Shown one piece after another: positions 25,708 through 38,349 of a stretch of 64,000 nt of DNA. The notes under the pieces were generated by a model. That model was given only the letters and a program-made list of their open reading frames with translations, was not told the origin of the DNA and ran no database searches. The first letter of the stretch is position 1. Each line of letters begins with the position of its first letter. The position numbers and the translations under genes were made by a program. The stretch is taken from the NCBI RefSeq assembly GCF_017591425.1, contig NW_024466512.1:19161001-19225000 (forward strand), in the 5' to 3' direction. This DNA is from Ochotona curzoniae. Its lineage: Eukaryota; Chordata; Mammalia; Lagomorpha; Ochotonidae.

Positions 25708-26819
25708 GATGCTTCTTAATTTTTTTAAAGTAAAACAAAGTATCTACATGGAAGGTATATCCCAGCATATCATTTGTGAGCAATGGTTGGTCACAACACA
25801 ACATCATCTATCAGACTTAAAGCTTAGAATACATCTCATCACGTGCCATAGGTCCAGAGATAGAAGATTAGAATAACAACTACTTCCAATCATGCTACCA
25901 GATGTTGTTGCAGATAACAAAATGCATATTTACAACATTTTTATGACTCTTTATTCTCTATAGTTTGATTATATTCATTTCCTAAGTGTACTGAAACTCA
26001 CATACGGTTTTTGTTATCTCACAAGGCTCTCTGCAATATCTGCCCCACATATGCTGCCTACACACAAACATTCAAGCTTTTGAAGTGTACAGGTTCTGCA
26101 CACACTGCACCACTATGCATATAATAGAAGAACCCCAACACTGCATAATACATGGAAGGAAGAACAATCAGTGTAAATCAAGTACCAGAATAAATTGCTC
26201 TAATATCCAAATTATACTCCAATCTGAGAACCTTATCATATCAGATGTGACTGGAAATAAATTGTGCATCATGCCTAGAATTAAGAATCTGAGTTTAGTA
26301 TCCTGGCATCATAAGTACCAACGGAAGTGTTGCAAAAATACCAGGAAAAGGCCGACGACGGTAGGGGCTGTATACAGTCAGATTTGCAATGGAAGAATGC
26401 CCAGATTCTTAAAGAATAAAGAGGAGGTTAAAATAAACTAACATCTTGAGTTGGTATCACCTCCTATTCTTCCCAAATGCTCCCAGATACAGCATCACAT
26501 TATTTAAGAATAACATAAAAGGAGCAAATGGGATGGTCCCCATTTTACACATAAAAAGTGGCAGGCCTAATATTACATCCAGTTTGTGCTGAGATGGACC
26601 CACATTCATTTATGTAACTCCCTCACTTGATAGATAAGTAAATTGAATCCCTGAAAATTTAAATAACTTAATTAGCATCGTACTAAGCAAACAAATTATG
26701 GAATGAAAGTGTGAAAGAATGAATGAAAATACATCTGCTTGAGGTATGACCCAATTTACGCATGCTTAAAAAAGCATTTTCCAATTTCCCAGACCTTCTT
26801 CTTACTCATAATGCACCAT

Positions 26820-26990
26820 TTGAAATGCATACACGCACACAATGCTTACTCATAGACTAATAAGCTCTTCATTTCCTTACACCTGAGAAGCAGGCGACTT
26901 GCCAGAGTCTGTTCATGTTAAACCAGGAACTCAGATCTAAACAGTTTCAACTCCAAGGCCAACATTCTTTCCAATACATCATGAAACTCT
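26820..26990 (+). repeat. MIR-like fragment
   Basis: 'CATTTCCTTACACCTGAGAAG...GCGACTTGCCAGAGTC...AACCAGGAACTCAGATCTAA' follows the 3' half of MIR. Confidence 0.45.
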
Positions 26991-27427
26991 TCACTGATGT
27001 TCCCTTGGGCAAGAAACCAAGTGTGAGCTCAGCTATCCCCTACCCAGAGCCCCCTAGGAAAATCCTGAAGATGAAGTAAAAAGGATTCACACACCCTCTC
27101 TTTGGCTAAAAAATCATCCGTCAAAGGTGGAGGTCCAAGTTTTAAGCAGACTTTAGATGTCAACATACCCCAGAGTAAAGTGGGCTCCTTGGCCAGTTAG
27201 ACATCATTAGGAAGTTATGTGTCTCCTCTTCCAAGGGCTGACGCTCCTTACTTGCCATTCAACACCACCTGGTCTGAGCTCCTTTGTTTTCAAGGTGCCA
27301 ACTGCAAAAGAAGACTATCTCCAAACTAGAACCAAGGATCTCATCTCCCTCTTCAAACCTAGTGTCTAGAATGGCAAGGTTCAATGCAGGATTTTAGAAG
27401 AGGATGAGAAAAATCCCAGACTTACAG

Positions 27428-27880
27428 CAATTAATTTTATGTGTCAATTTCACTGGGATACAGGATGTCAAGATATTTGGCTACATGTTTGTTTTATTCC
27501 ATGTGTGTCTCTGAAGATGTTTGTGACTAAAACCTGAGTTAGTAGACTGAACAAAGCAGACTGCCCTCTCCAATATGGATGGCTCTCATCCAATCCATTG
27601 AAGACCTGAATAGCATTAAGAGGCAGAATAAGAGAGAAATCTCTCCACCTGCATTCAAACTAGGGCACCAATGTTTCCCGGCCTCTGGAAATGGACTCAG
27701 CCTGGAATCTACGCCATCAGTTGGCTTCTAAGGCCTTCAGGCCCACAGCACTGGCTCTCCCGGGTCTCCAGCTTGCCAACTACAGATCTGTGAATTCTTG
27801 GCCACCATAACCTCATGAACCATTCTTGATAATAAATCTGAATCTATGCACAACTGGTTCTATTTCTCCATAAAACCCAA
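27428..27880 (+). repeat. Ancient mammal-wide LTR-like element
   Basis: 'TTAATTTTATGTGTCAATTT CACTGGG' to 'ATAATAAATCTGAATC' and 'GGTTCTATTTCTCC': a well-known dispersed unit with 'CATCCAATCCATTGAAGACC' and 'CTGGGTCTCCAGCTTG'-type blocks. Probably a solo LTR relic. I cannot assign the family name with confidence. Confidence 0.7.
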
Positions 27881-28120
27881 ATAAATTCACTTGGAAATAA
27901 CCAAAATGTTTTCGTTGGGGTTCTTCCAAAGGCATGTCGTGAAACAATGGTTTCATTTCAAGCCATTTATTTGGAAAGTGATCCCAGGAAATACCAATCC
28001 AGAAAGGAAAAATGAAATTGAGAAGGAAGGCAGAGAGTAAAGCAAGCAAGGTGGCATTATGAATACCTGTAGCTTAAATGATTTGGGGACTGTGGAAAAG
28101 AGTGGTAAGAAACAAGTCCC

Positions 28121-28444
28121 GGGCCCGGCGCGGTGGCACAGTGGTTAAGGTCCTCGCCTTGCACGCCCGGGATCCCATATGGGTGCCAGTTCTAATCCTG
28201 GCAGCCCTACTTCCCTTCCAGCTCCCTGCCTGTGGCCCGGGAAAGCAGTCGAGGACGGCCCAAAGCTTTGGGACACTGCACCCGCGTGGGAGACCCAGAA
28301 GAGGCTCCTGGCTTCGGACCAGCATAGCATCGGCCGTCGAGCTCACTTGGGGAGTGAATCATCAGACGGAAGATCTTCCTCTCTGTCTCTCCTCTCTGTA
28401 TATCCGCCTTTCCAAAAAAAAAAAAATAATAAAAATAAATCTTA
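28121..28444 (+). repeat. Young C-SINE with target-site duplication
   Basis: Complete copy: head 'GGGCCCGGCGCGGTGGCACA', tRNA-like boxes, CT-rich region, A-rich tail with AAATAAATC. It is flanked by an exact 14-bp duplication AAGAAACAAGTCCC (28107-28120 and 28445-28458). The head matches what I recall of the pika subfamily. Confidence 0.95.
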
Positions 28445-28779
28445 AAGAAACAAGTCCCCTAGGACAATGAAGCAGGGATCTCATCTATTTTATTTTTATT
28501 TATCTCATCTATTTTATTTCCATTAGCCATTTATCCCTACTCCATGACAGGTATTCATGCCCTGACTGTTCTAGCCTGCATCTACAGTCACAGCAAACTC
28601 CGGCAGCTGGAGAGCTGTTGAGCAGAGTTCCTGGCATTGGTGGTTGGAGGTCAAGCCAGCATTTGAAACAAAAACTATGGATAAGGCATCAGTACCTGTG
28701 CTACAAACAGAGACATGCAACCTAGTCCTTCTCTCATCTAAGTAGATTTATTATTCATAAATAAAACAGTCTCATAGTA

Positions 28780-28890
28780 GACCCTTTAACACTCATTATC
28801 ACAACAACCCTATATATCCAGTATTGTTCCCATTTTTTAGCCAGCTCAGGCTTTAAAGAGATGTGTTCAAGATCACTGTTCATAACAGGA
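28780..28890 (+). repeat. MIR fragment
   Basis: 'CACTCATTATCACAACAACC CTAT' and 'TTGTTCCCATTTTTTAGCC' are the MIR mid-section. Confidence 0.65.
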
Positions 28891-30484
28891 AAGATATTTC
28901 AGAATTTCCAGAAATCTTCCAGTTAAAAGCATGCTGGTCTGTTATGAAAGTTTGGAGAACTCTCCTGCTTAGATTTGGCCCTGGCTGGTGGGCACAAGAG
29001 CTGAATTTGGGGTCAGGACAGGACAGGCCAGGCTGCAGTACCCATCAGCATACGTGTCAGGTCCCTGGGCAGGCCAGGCTAGGCCAGTCCACAGCACCTG
29101 CTGGCAGGTATGAAAGCCAGAACAGGGCGCAGGCCAGGCCAGCTTGGGCCAAAATACCCACCAATTCGCCTTAGGGCTGACACTGGGGACTGTGCAGGCT
29201 GGGCTAGGCTGCAGCACTCACTGGTGAATACCAAGAAGAAACAGGCCATGACAGAACAAGACACAGTGCACACGGGCACATGCAATACCCAAGACCTGGT
29301 AGGGGGTTGGGGGGCTCCCCTGCTGGGCAACTGCTGCCACTGGTGAGCATGAGAGCTGGGACTGGAAGCAGACCAGGCAGGGTAGGGCTATAACACCATT
29401 GACCTGTATGTGAGCTGGTTTGGGAGCAGCCAGGCTAAGCAAGACAAATACATCCGGCAGCACACGTAAAAGCTAAAATACAGGCTGGCCAGGCTCTACT
29501 GTAGGATCCACTGGCAACTGGCAGCTGGGTGCAAGTTGTGTCATTAGACCACAGTATCCCCCGGAAAGTGCAGGACCTAGAGCTGAGAGCAGGCCTAGCA
29601 GGAAAAGTGTGAGAGCTGCTCTGCTGGACTGCAGTTCCTGTAGGTGAGCCTGAGAACCAGGGCTGGGAGCAGGACAGTCTGGACAAGGTGGCAGCACCCA
29701 CTAGCATACATGTGGGCTGCGTAGTGGGGTGGGGTGGGCTGAGCTAAACCCCAGCACCCACAGGTGTACAGACAAGCCAGATCAGATGTGGGACCAATCA
29801 GACTAGTCTGCTGCACTTCCCAGTTCATGCAGGAAATGGGGCTGTGGATGGGCCTAGTGGGGGTTTCTTGGGATTGCCCCAACTAGGCTGCAATTCTTGC
29901 TGGTGTGGATAAGGGCTAGGTTTGTGGCAGACTGGGTTGGGCTGGGCTGCAGCTCACATTTGTTTGCACAGGATATGGATGAAGCTGGGGACAGAACCGG
30001 GCAGGCAACTGCAACCACCATTGTGTATGTAGGCTGATTCAGGTGAAAGATTAAACTAGACCCCACAGCAGCCGGCACATGTAGGAGTCAGGTCTGAGAT
30101 CACCCCAGGTGAGATTTTTGGGGGATCCCTCAACTGGATGATTAATCTCAAAACTCTGACCACAGGGAAAATCATAGGGTTTGTGGGTGACCTTGGAGTG
30201 TACGTGTCAGGACTGGGACTCCTCAGTTGCTGATGCCTATGCAGTAGAAAACATGCCCAAATGCAGATGGGAGACACAACACCCAGCTCATTTAAGCCTG
30301 AAGAGGACGTCAAGTGCCACCCTGGAAGACTGGACAACTCTCCTGGCCAAGTTTTGGCAGCAAGTGTCTAGGTGAGTAGATACACTAGGATAAACTCTGC
30401 CAACCAATAGACCTTGGAGGAATTTTCTAAACCTTGGGGCAATGAAACCAACAGCATCTCAGAACTGTCAAAACTACTCAGGCA

Positions 30485-30816
30485 GGGCCCTGCAGCGTGG
30501 CCTAGCGGCCAAAGTCCTCGCCTTGAACGTGCAGGGATCATACATGGGCACCGGTTCTAATCCTGGCAGCTCCACTTCCCATCCAGCTCCCTGCTTGTGG
30601 CCTGGGAAAGCAGTCGAGGACAGCCCAAAGCCTTGGGTCCCTGCACCTGTGTGGGATACCCGGAAGAAGTTCCTGGCTCCTGGCTTCAGATCGGCATAGC
30701 ATTGGCCGTTGCGCTCACTTGGGGAGTGAATCATCGGATGGAAGATCTTCCTCTCTGTCTCTCCTCCTCTCTGTATATCTGACTTTCCAATAAATAAATA
30801 AATCTTAAAAAAAAAA
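30485..30816 (+). repeat. Young C-SINE nested in composite repeat
   Basis: Complete copy with head 'GGGCCCTGCAGCGTGGCCTA' and AAATAAATAAATC tail. It is flanked by a 10-bp duplication TACTCAGGCA (30475-30484 and 30817-30826). It interrupts the composite element of 28960-31108. Confidence 0.95.
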
Positions 30817-30927
30817 TACTCAGGCAATATCTTTGGAACACTCTTGTCCATATCAAGGTTTATAAGATGGCATCAAGTGGGTATCATCTTAGATGCAGTC
30901 TGGTAGCTGAAAAAAGCACCCTCCTTA

Positions 30928-30968
30928 CTCCTCCCCCTCCCCACCCCACCCCACCCCATCCCATCCCA
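30928..30968. repeat. C-rich pentanucleotide-like repeat
   Basis: CCCCA/CCCAT units in the 3' part of composite copy 1. Confidence 0.85.
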
Positions 30969-31231
30969 CAGATCAAAGTGGAGCATTTGTCCCACCCACC
31001 TTCTTCCATGATTGGACCCTACCCACCCTAGTCAGGGTCCCCATGGCATCCATCCTTGTCAACTATGTGAACAACATTAAAAATAAAATCAATTTTTTTA
31101 AAAAAGGCGATGGGGACTAAGCTTGATCATCCCTTCCAGCTGCATCTACAGATAGTCTTACTGAACTCCAACAGCCAAGTGGACATGTATCTTTTGCATT
31201 TTCCAACTTTTTTTTTAATCTACTTCATTGA

Positions 31232-31525
31232 GGCCAGCACTGTGGCTCAACATGCTAAACCTCCGCGTGCAGGTGGCAGCATCCAATATAGGCACCAGTT
31301 CTAGTTCTGGATGTTCCATTTCCCATCCAGATGCTGGTTTGTTGCCTGGGAATGGTCCTCAGGATCCTGCAACCACTTGGGAGACCCGAGGAAGCTCCTG
31401 ACTGCACAGCAGCTTAGCTACAGCTGTTGTCACCATTTGGGAAGTGAACCAGTGGATGAAGATTCTTTCTCTTATCTGTCTCTCCTCTCTGTAAATCTGC
31501 CTTTCAAATAAAGATAAATGCTTTT
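31232..31525 (+). repeat. Lagomorph C-SINE
   Basis: Head 'GGCCAGCACTGTGGCTCAAC', body 'CATTTCCCATCCAGATGCTG', tail 'CTGCCTTTCAAATAAAGATA'. Confidence 0.88.
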
Positions 31526-32109
31526 TTTTCTCAATGCACTCCCTTTTTTCTGCAAGAGAAGGTTAACAGATCCACCCCTGTTGTCAATTGGCTGTTTACC
31601 TAAGGATTGCCAAATAATCCCTCCCACAACGCATTTCCATGCTACTTACTTTTTCTCCTCTTCTCTCCCTTGGGATAATTCCTACTGCAGCTCTTCCCCT
31701 CCCCCCCCCCTATAATTTCATCCTATTCATTTTCACTTCTTTCTCAGGACAACACTCCCTCTAGTGTCTGTGTAGGGATCTCAGGTTCCATTCTTGGTGC
31801 ATAGGGTTAAGGCAAAGAGAAAACCCAAGCCTGTAACTCGGCAGGTATCGATGCCAGCTACACAGTTAATGGATCTGGCCAATGTGATGAGCCTGGAGCA
31901 GAAACCGCACGTGTTCCATAGATACTTCTGGCCACAGTCTTCCCACTTCACATCAGGCACAAACTCAGAGCTAGGATTTGGAGAGAAGGGAAAGAGTGCC
32001 GAGCTCCAGCCTATGATGTCAGTGTAGGTGAGCCTTGAGTGCCACCGAGTTTGACTTTCCAGTAGCCACAGCATCCCAGAGCGTTCCTGTAGACTTCAAG
32101 CTACACACG

Positions 32110-32438
32110 TCAGGCTCAACACGGTAGCTCAGCAGCCGAAGTCCTCACCTTGCCTGTGCCGGGATCCCAGGTGGGCGCCAGTTCTAATCCTGGCCCAGCT
32201 TCCCATCCAGCTCCCTGCTTGTGGCCTGGGAAAGCAGTCGAGGACAGCCCAAAGCTTTGGAACCCTGCACACATGTGGGATACCTGGAAGAGGCTCCAGG
32301 CTCCTGGCTTTGGATCAGCGCAGCTCTAGCTATTACAGCCACTTGGGGAGTGAATCACAGGACGAAAGATCTTTCTGTCTCTCCTCATCTCTGTATATCT
32401 GACTTTGCAATAAAAAAACAGTAATTTTTTTTTTTAAG
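32110..32438 (+). repeat. Lagomorph C-SINE
   Basis: Head 'GCTCAACACGGTAGCTCAGC', 'CCGGGATCCCAGGTGGGCGC', tail 'TTTGCAATAAAAAAAC'. Confidence 0.92.
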
Positions 32439-33894
32439 ACAAAGCTACATACTTCACTCGCTGCCTTCAGGAAGTCTCCCATGATTAGCTGTGAGGTATG
32501 ACCACAGATGCCCAAAGTGAGATCACCTACTCCTCATTTTTCTGGATTCCTTAACCCCCATACAAAGTCCTAAAACAAATGTTCAATACAGTCATCATCA
32601 ATTCCATGTTTTCCTGTTACACTAGGTTTTCTTGCCAGCATGTGCCACACAACAGGACAGGGTGCATAAAGCCACAGGCACAGGGTTCCTGACCAACAGC
32701 CTTGAAAGTCTGGTCCCACCGTGCTGCGGATCCCTCTCATCTCAACCAAGCAAAGATGACTTCCTCTGCTCACAGCAGGGGCATAATAACAGAAAGCTAT
32801 TTACACTACCCTGAAATTCTCAGACTTCATTTCTTTCTCTCAATTTACTATAGCACATTTATTAATGTACTATAAAGAAATTCATTTCCATAAATAATTA
32901 AACCCAAACTGCACTGATCAAAATAAATGAGCAAAATGTTCCTGGTGATGCAATCTGACTTGATTTATTTAGTATTTCAAATAATGAGGTGATGCACAAG
33001 AGGCCTCCATAAATAACAGTAAGACACAGGTCACCCCACAGCAACGAGCTTGTTTCTTACTGTCGGAAGCGCAAGGTGGGTGGCAAAGAAGATGTGGGCC
33101 ACAAGCCCAGAACAAAAAGGCAAGAATCAGTTCCTAGGTCTCCCCAGCTGATTCCATACATTTCCATCCTTGGCTTCAGTCTGCATGACCTATAAAATGG
33201 GCAGCACCCTTCCTTGTGGAATGAAAACACATAGCTACTCCTGAAAGGAAAATGCTCTGTTTACCCCAAAAACAAAGGGAGAAATGTGGGTACAAGCAGA
33301 AACCAGCTATTCTGAGAGCACTTGGATCCACACCACAGGCTGCCATGTTTCTCTGGGAGCCTCACATTCCATGTCTCCAGGATAAGGGATTTGATGAAGA
33401 CAACTCCCCCAGTGTGCATCCAGCCTTGACGCTGTGTGCGCTGACATGCCTGTGGGAGATCCCACGGGGAGCCTCTCTTCCCAGAGCGCATAGCCTGGAA
33501 CAATCACTCGACAATTAAGCACATATCACCCTGTGGCACCTGTCCTGCTGGCATGTATGATTTAACTTTATAGAAGAACAGCGTCACAGCCACTGTAAAG
33601 GCCCAAGGTCAGCACTGTCCTACCCTTGCCTGTCTCCCTCCATCATACCCCTCCAAACCCCCAGCGCCAGGACAATGTCATGTAATAGGAAATACTTCGC
33701 ATGGACAAATCACGTGAGGATCCATGTGATCTCTGTGTTGCACACAAAGTCAGGACCACTAACTACATTTCATGGCTATATTCTTACTGAGGGAGGTAGA
33801 AATCTATCTGAATCGCATGCTAAACTCCACATGTGGAATATTAACGCAGGCGTATAATTCAATGCTACTGAGAAATTATCTGTGGAGAGGTGAT

Positions 33895-34163
33895 GAGTGG
33901 AGATGCTTGGCATAGCAGTTTAAGACACCACTTGGAACACTAACATTCATATTGTATTTGGGTTGGAATCCTGATTCTGCTCCAAATTCCAGTTTCCTGC
34001 TAATACATGAACTGGTAGGTAACAGGTGATGGTTCAATTCCTTGAGTCACTTCCAACCACATGGAAGGATAAGATTGAGTTTCCAGCTCCTGGTTTTGGC
34101 ATGGCCTAGCCCCAGGTGTTGCAGGTACTTGGAGAGTGAACCCAAAGGATGAATCAATCAATC

Positions 34164-34217
<54 letters not shown>

Positions 34218-34260
34218 TAGCTCTCCCTCCTGGTCATGCTTTGTATATCTCTAGCAAATT
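33895..34260 (+). repeat. Old C-SINE with (GT)n expansion
   Basis: Diverged head 'GATGCTTGGCATAGCAGTTT', middle 'AGCTCCTGGTTTTGGCATGG', then a 50-bp GT run in place of the CT region and 'CTTTGTATATCTC'. Confidence 0.75.
34166..34216. repeat. (GT)n microsatellite
   Basis: About 25 GT units, the longest dinucleotide run in the window. It sits in a C-SINE. Confidence 0.95.
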
Positions 34261-35689
34261 TCACTTAAAAATTTAAATTGTAAAAGTTAAAATGATCACT
34301 CCCTTCCTGCCCTCCCCCTGCACTTAAGACCTGGTCCAACTTTCCAGACTGCTCAGTATTACAGCAGCATCCTGCACATGGCAAAGCACACTTGAGAAAA
34401 GCAGATCTCATGCTCTAACACAGAGTGGTGGAGGCATTTTAATGATTTCATCCCTCATCCTCAAAACACTCAACAACAAAAGAGTAAAATAACCAAGTGC
34501 TAAATTCAATATGAGCAAACATGTGATGTACTCTATAAATTCTATAAATAACTAGGAAAAGGAGAAATCAGTGCTTCCAGGGGAGATTCCAGAGTCACTG
34601 TTTAAACCTTGAACTGAGCCATCAACAAAGAGTACATTTCCAAATACAGAAAGACATGTATGTTGTCTTCAAACTGAGGCCACCTCAAAAACAATGACTT
34701 AGAGTCAAGAAAGGACTTGGGGACAATGAAGAGGCTTCCTTGTCTTGGAGAAGGGGAGCTATTCAGGGAACAGTCAGACCCAAGATTGGAGCAGCAGACC
34801 CAAGACACACACAGAGAAAGGCCTTGAATGCTAAATGGCTTTGGATTTGAGTTCAAGAAGCCAAATGCATACAAACAGAAGCCAGAATGTATACAGCCAA
34901 GATGAAATGTAAATGAACAGAACCTAGCACCTAAGGTAGAGCCCCTCCCCTCCACAAACGGCCAACAAAGTTAGCTGCATCCAGGCCTGGCTCCCAATAA
35001 TCCACAACCCAGAGAAATAAACACAGTTCACCAAATTCCATCAGCCTCCAGGGCCAGTTCTGCTTCCCAAAAGTGGGCCCTCACATACTACCCTTTCTCC
35101 ACAAGACATCTTTTTCCCCTAAACTTGCAGCATGATCACCCTGTAAAAGAAGCATTTCAACCCAGCCAAGAAACCAAAAGAAGGTAGCAATCAGCAAAGA
35201 AGCAGGCAGGCTAAGCCACAAACCCAGAAGACCCAAAGGACCAGCACCAGGCCTAGGATAAACCACTTCCTCCAGACAAACACTCCCATCTCAGCACACC
35301 CAGCTCAGTCTCACCTCTTGATCAATGCCCAGAGATCTTCCAGTTCTACAATTCCTCACTGCCAACAGGCGACTGACACAGATTGGGAGACAGGCAAAAC
35401 TCCATTCTCACCCCTGAGTCTTCTTGCTCCTATTGCTACCAATCACCACTTTGCTGAAATCCGGCACAGCTGCAGAAGTGGGTATCCTGTGCCAACCACA
35501 AAGCAAGTCCCTACCACTGCATTAAATCATATCTCCCAATTAAGGAGTTTTCAACTTCTGTTCACCTTGGAGATCACTGCAGGCCCTGGTATGCAAATTG
35601 CACCCTGTGAACCAGCCACCAGAGCAAGGCAAGCTAGACAAATAGCCCATATGCACCCCCTCCTCTCCTCAACTCACCCCACATGAGTT

Positions 35690-36230
35690 GACAGTGACCA
35701 GGAGCAATTAGTGCTGTTAGATCCCTATGCATTTCACAGGCACAACTCAACTGAGATGGCCTTCCTTGTAATATTAATTAAAAATAGATTCTCTCTCTCT
35801 TTTTTTTTTGGCAAAGCCCTTAAGAATGGCTCCTGTCGCAGGCAGGCTTCTTTATTAAGCCTCTGAAAAGGCAAAACGCATTAAGATATTGTGACACCGA
35901 GACTAAGAAGAGAGATGATGAAGGCTAGGCAATCCAGCCAAAAGCTGCTTGAAAAATCTGTTGGGGGAGCCACAATTAGATGCTCCAGTGAGTGAAATAC
36001 AATTAATCTGATCAAATCTGTCACTATTTTGCACATTAAGAGTAAATATTTTAGAGCACAGTCCAGCTGTGTTGATGCAGGGTAGGGAAATCCTGCTTGG
36101 GGGATCTGAGTGTTAGACCCTGGAACGTACTCGGGGAGGGGGATCTGGCAGGAACCTGGACTCATTAGCATCTTCCTTCATCATCAAGTGCAGCATCAGG
36201 CACATTAATTGAAAACTACCTGGCAAGACA
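35690..36230. promoter_or_regulatory. Repeat-free AT-rich stretch, candidate conserved enhancer
   Basis: About 540 bp without recognisable interspersed repeats, 3 kb downstream of exon 1. It is rich in homeodomain-type cores (TAATTAA, CAATTAAT, ATTAATT, CATTAGCAT), as is usual for deeply conserved non-coding elements of neural genes. Conservation cannot be tested here. Confidence 0.25.
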
Positions 36231-37793
36231 CTCCAAGCAGGCATACTGCAGCAGCCTACGAATCACTGGACAGCTGAAAAGGAGGGGGTGGGCAGCTACG
36301 AGAGAATGCAGCATCCTCACCTTGGCACAGGACCGGTGGGGAGTGAGGAGGGAGCTCAAGGGCTGATCCAAGGTGGGGCCTGCCCAATTTTCCCTCTCCA
36401 GAGCCACCTGCCATCTCACTGAGCAAGCGAGCAGAGCTCTGCCTTCATCTGAAGGAAAAGGACAGAATAATGTGTTTTTCTGTTTCCCTGTGAGCCACGG
36501 GGACTGGGCTCCCCCTGGGTGTTTGCAAAACACTCTCTAACCCATTAATCACCAGGATCCCAGCTGAAGACAAGTAGAGAGCAAACGCAAACAGCAGATC
36601 GCTCCTCCAAAATGCAGCTTCCAAGGCCACGTCCACTCGCTCCCACCCTAGAAACCCGTTAAAGCAACGTGGGCAGAGGCAGAACCCAGACTTGACACTC
36701 CACTCCTGATTTCCTCAGCCTCAACTCTGCTGACTGCCCCTTCTGCCGCCCTGCCCCAAGCCCTCCCACCCTGGTTCAGAGACCACAGGAAATACCTGCC
36801 CTCTGCATCCCCGGCACACAGGCTGCACAAGTGGGGCGACATGAAGGAGCATGGCTCCCATGTCCAGCTACAAACCCCTGATGATAATTCAGTTTGTGGT
36901 TTTATGGAAGGCTGAAAACTCTTTCAAAAAAGAGCTGAGGCAACGAAGTTTGCCAAGGCTTCCGAAGAGAGAACAAGGAATCTGGCATTGGGTTAAAGCA
37001 GCAACTAGCAATCGTTCTGATGGATGCGCTTAACACTTCAGAGGCCAGAGTTAAGAGGAAATTCTTTTTCCCTGGTCAAAAAGCCTGGTGTAGGCCCCAA
37101 GTTCTCAGCCTGGGGGGCATCTCCCTCCACTTTGACAGGGAAGGGGAGGGCCACAGGAACACATGGCCAGGGCTGCTTTAACTGAAGTCTCTTGGAAGAC
37201 ATGGACAAGTTCACATGGAGGCTTCACAGAGTTTCACAGACCTGACCACCAATGTGCCTCATTCCCCAGTCCTGCTGACCAAGGAGGGTCAAAAGAGGTT
37301 GGTGCAGCCCAGGGTCTAAGAGGCGACAGTCCCTCCCCTAGGCTGTGGACAGGGAAACTGGACTTGCCCGCCTTCCCACCTGCCTGCATTGACCTACCCA
37401 CAAGCACAGCCAGAAAGTCTCAGGCAGCTGCCACCACGGACTCCACAGCCAACGGGGCCAGTGCCCCTGCCCTCTGGCCCTGTTTGTCTCGGGAGTCATT
37501 TCCAGAAGGGGCACAGGTCAGGCAAGCCCCTCACTGCCTCTCCTGCTCAGCCGTCCCAAGGATAGGCAAAGGGAATTTAGCTCTTACTTGCAGGAAACAT
37601 ATTCTCTAGCAGGCTAACTGTACTCACAAACGATCTTGGAAATCAAAGCAGAAACAAAAAGAAAACTCTTCACACAGAGCGGATTTATGCTGTGCAAATG
37701 TGGCAGTCCTAAAGCCACAGGTACTGAGGACAGCGCTCCTCCCAGGATGCACTGCTGCCACACATCCTATCCATCCTCCTCACTGAGGACAGC

Positions 37794-37810
37794 AACACAC
37801 ACACACACAC
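37794..37810. repeat. (CA)n microsatellite
   Basis: Short CA run, 60 bp from a second one. Confidence 0.9.
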
Positions 37811-37870
37811 TACTGCTAATTAGCCAACGGAAATGAAGTTGGTATTCGCACGAGCCCTGCTGGTAGAAGA

Positions 37871-37894
37871 CACACACACACACACACACACACA
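37871..37894. repeat. (CA)n microsatellite
   Basis: CA run. Confidence 0.95.
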
Positions 37895-38349
37895 TTGATC
37901 TGAGGGCTAGGAACTCCTCACCCTGGCCACCCTGATGCCCAGAGCTGCCCAGCTGGAGACCATGGTGGTCCTCCAAGGTAGATGGACCCATGCCAATGAG
38001 CTGCTCATGAGCTGAACGCCACATCTTGGAAGGCAGCAAATGCCAGCCAGGCTGGGCTCCCTGTGTGGCAGATCCTCAAAGCCCAGGAAATGTGCACCAG
38101 ACTATTTAAGCTGCTGGCTTTCTTGTCACTCGTGAAGGAAACTGGGATACCCCAGGCTCTGGAATATTACGGTGAGAATTTCCCAGGGAAATCTTTCAAA
38201 TACTAATGGTGAGAATGGCAAGGTGGAGAGAAGGAAGGAGTGGGGAGGTGGGGTCAGTGCTTCCTGTCGAATGAGTTTCCCAAAGCCGCTCTCTCACCCC
38301 ATTCTCTGCTCGCAGCCCTGCTCTGCCCAACACCAGCTTTTTATTGGAT

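Larger units (their letters stand above)
28960..31108 (+). repeat. Composite VNTR retroposon-like element, copy 1
   Basis: About 1.1 kb (28980-30080) of roughly 18 diverged GC-rich units of 58-60 bp, each with a core like GGCTGCAGCACCCACTGG. Then non-tandem sequence shared with the other two copies (about 30090-30480 and 30827-31075), and an end 'CAACTATGTGAACAACATTA' followed by AAATAAAAT and A-rich DNA. A young SINE interrupts it. Antisense to SORCS3. I do not know a family name; an L1-derived segment is possible. Confidence 0.6.

Noticed and set aside
25274..25807. 177-codon minus-strand frame
   Set aside because: Most of it is the C-SINE at 25378-25707; similar peptides recur wherever the SINE occurs.
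37163..37609. 148-codon plus-strand frame
   Set aside because: No homology or splice context; ordinary intron with moderate GC.
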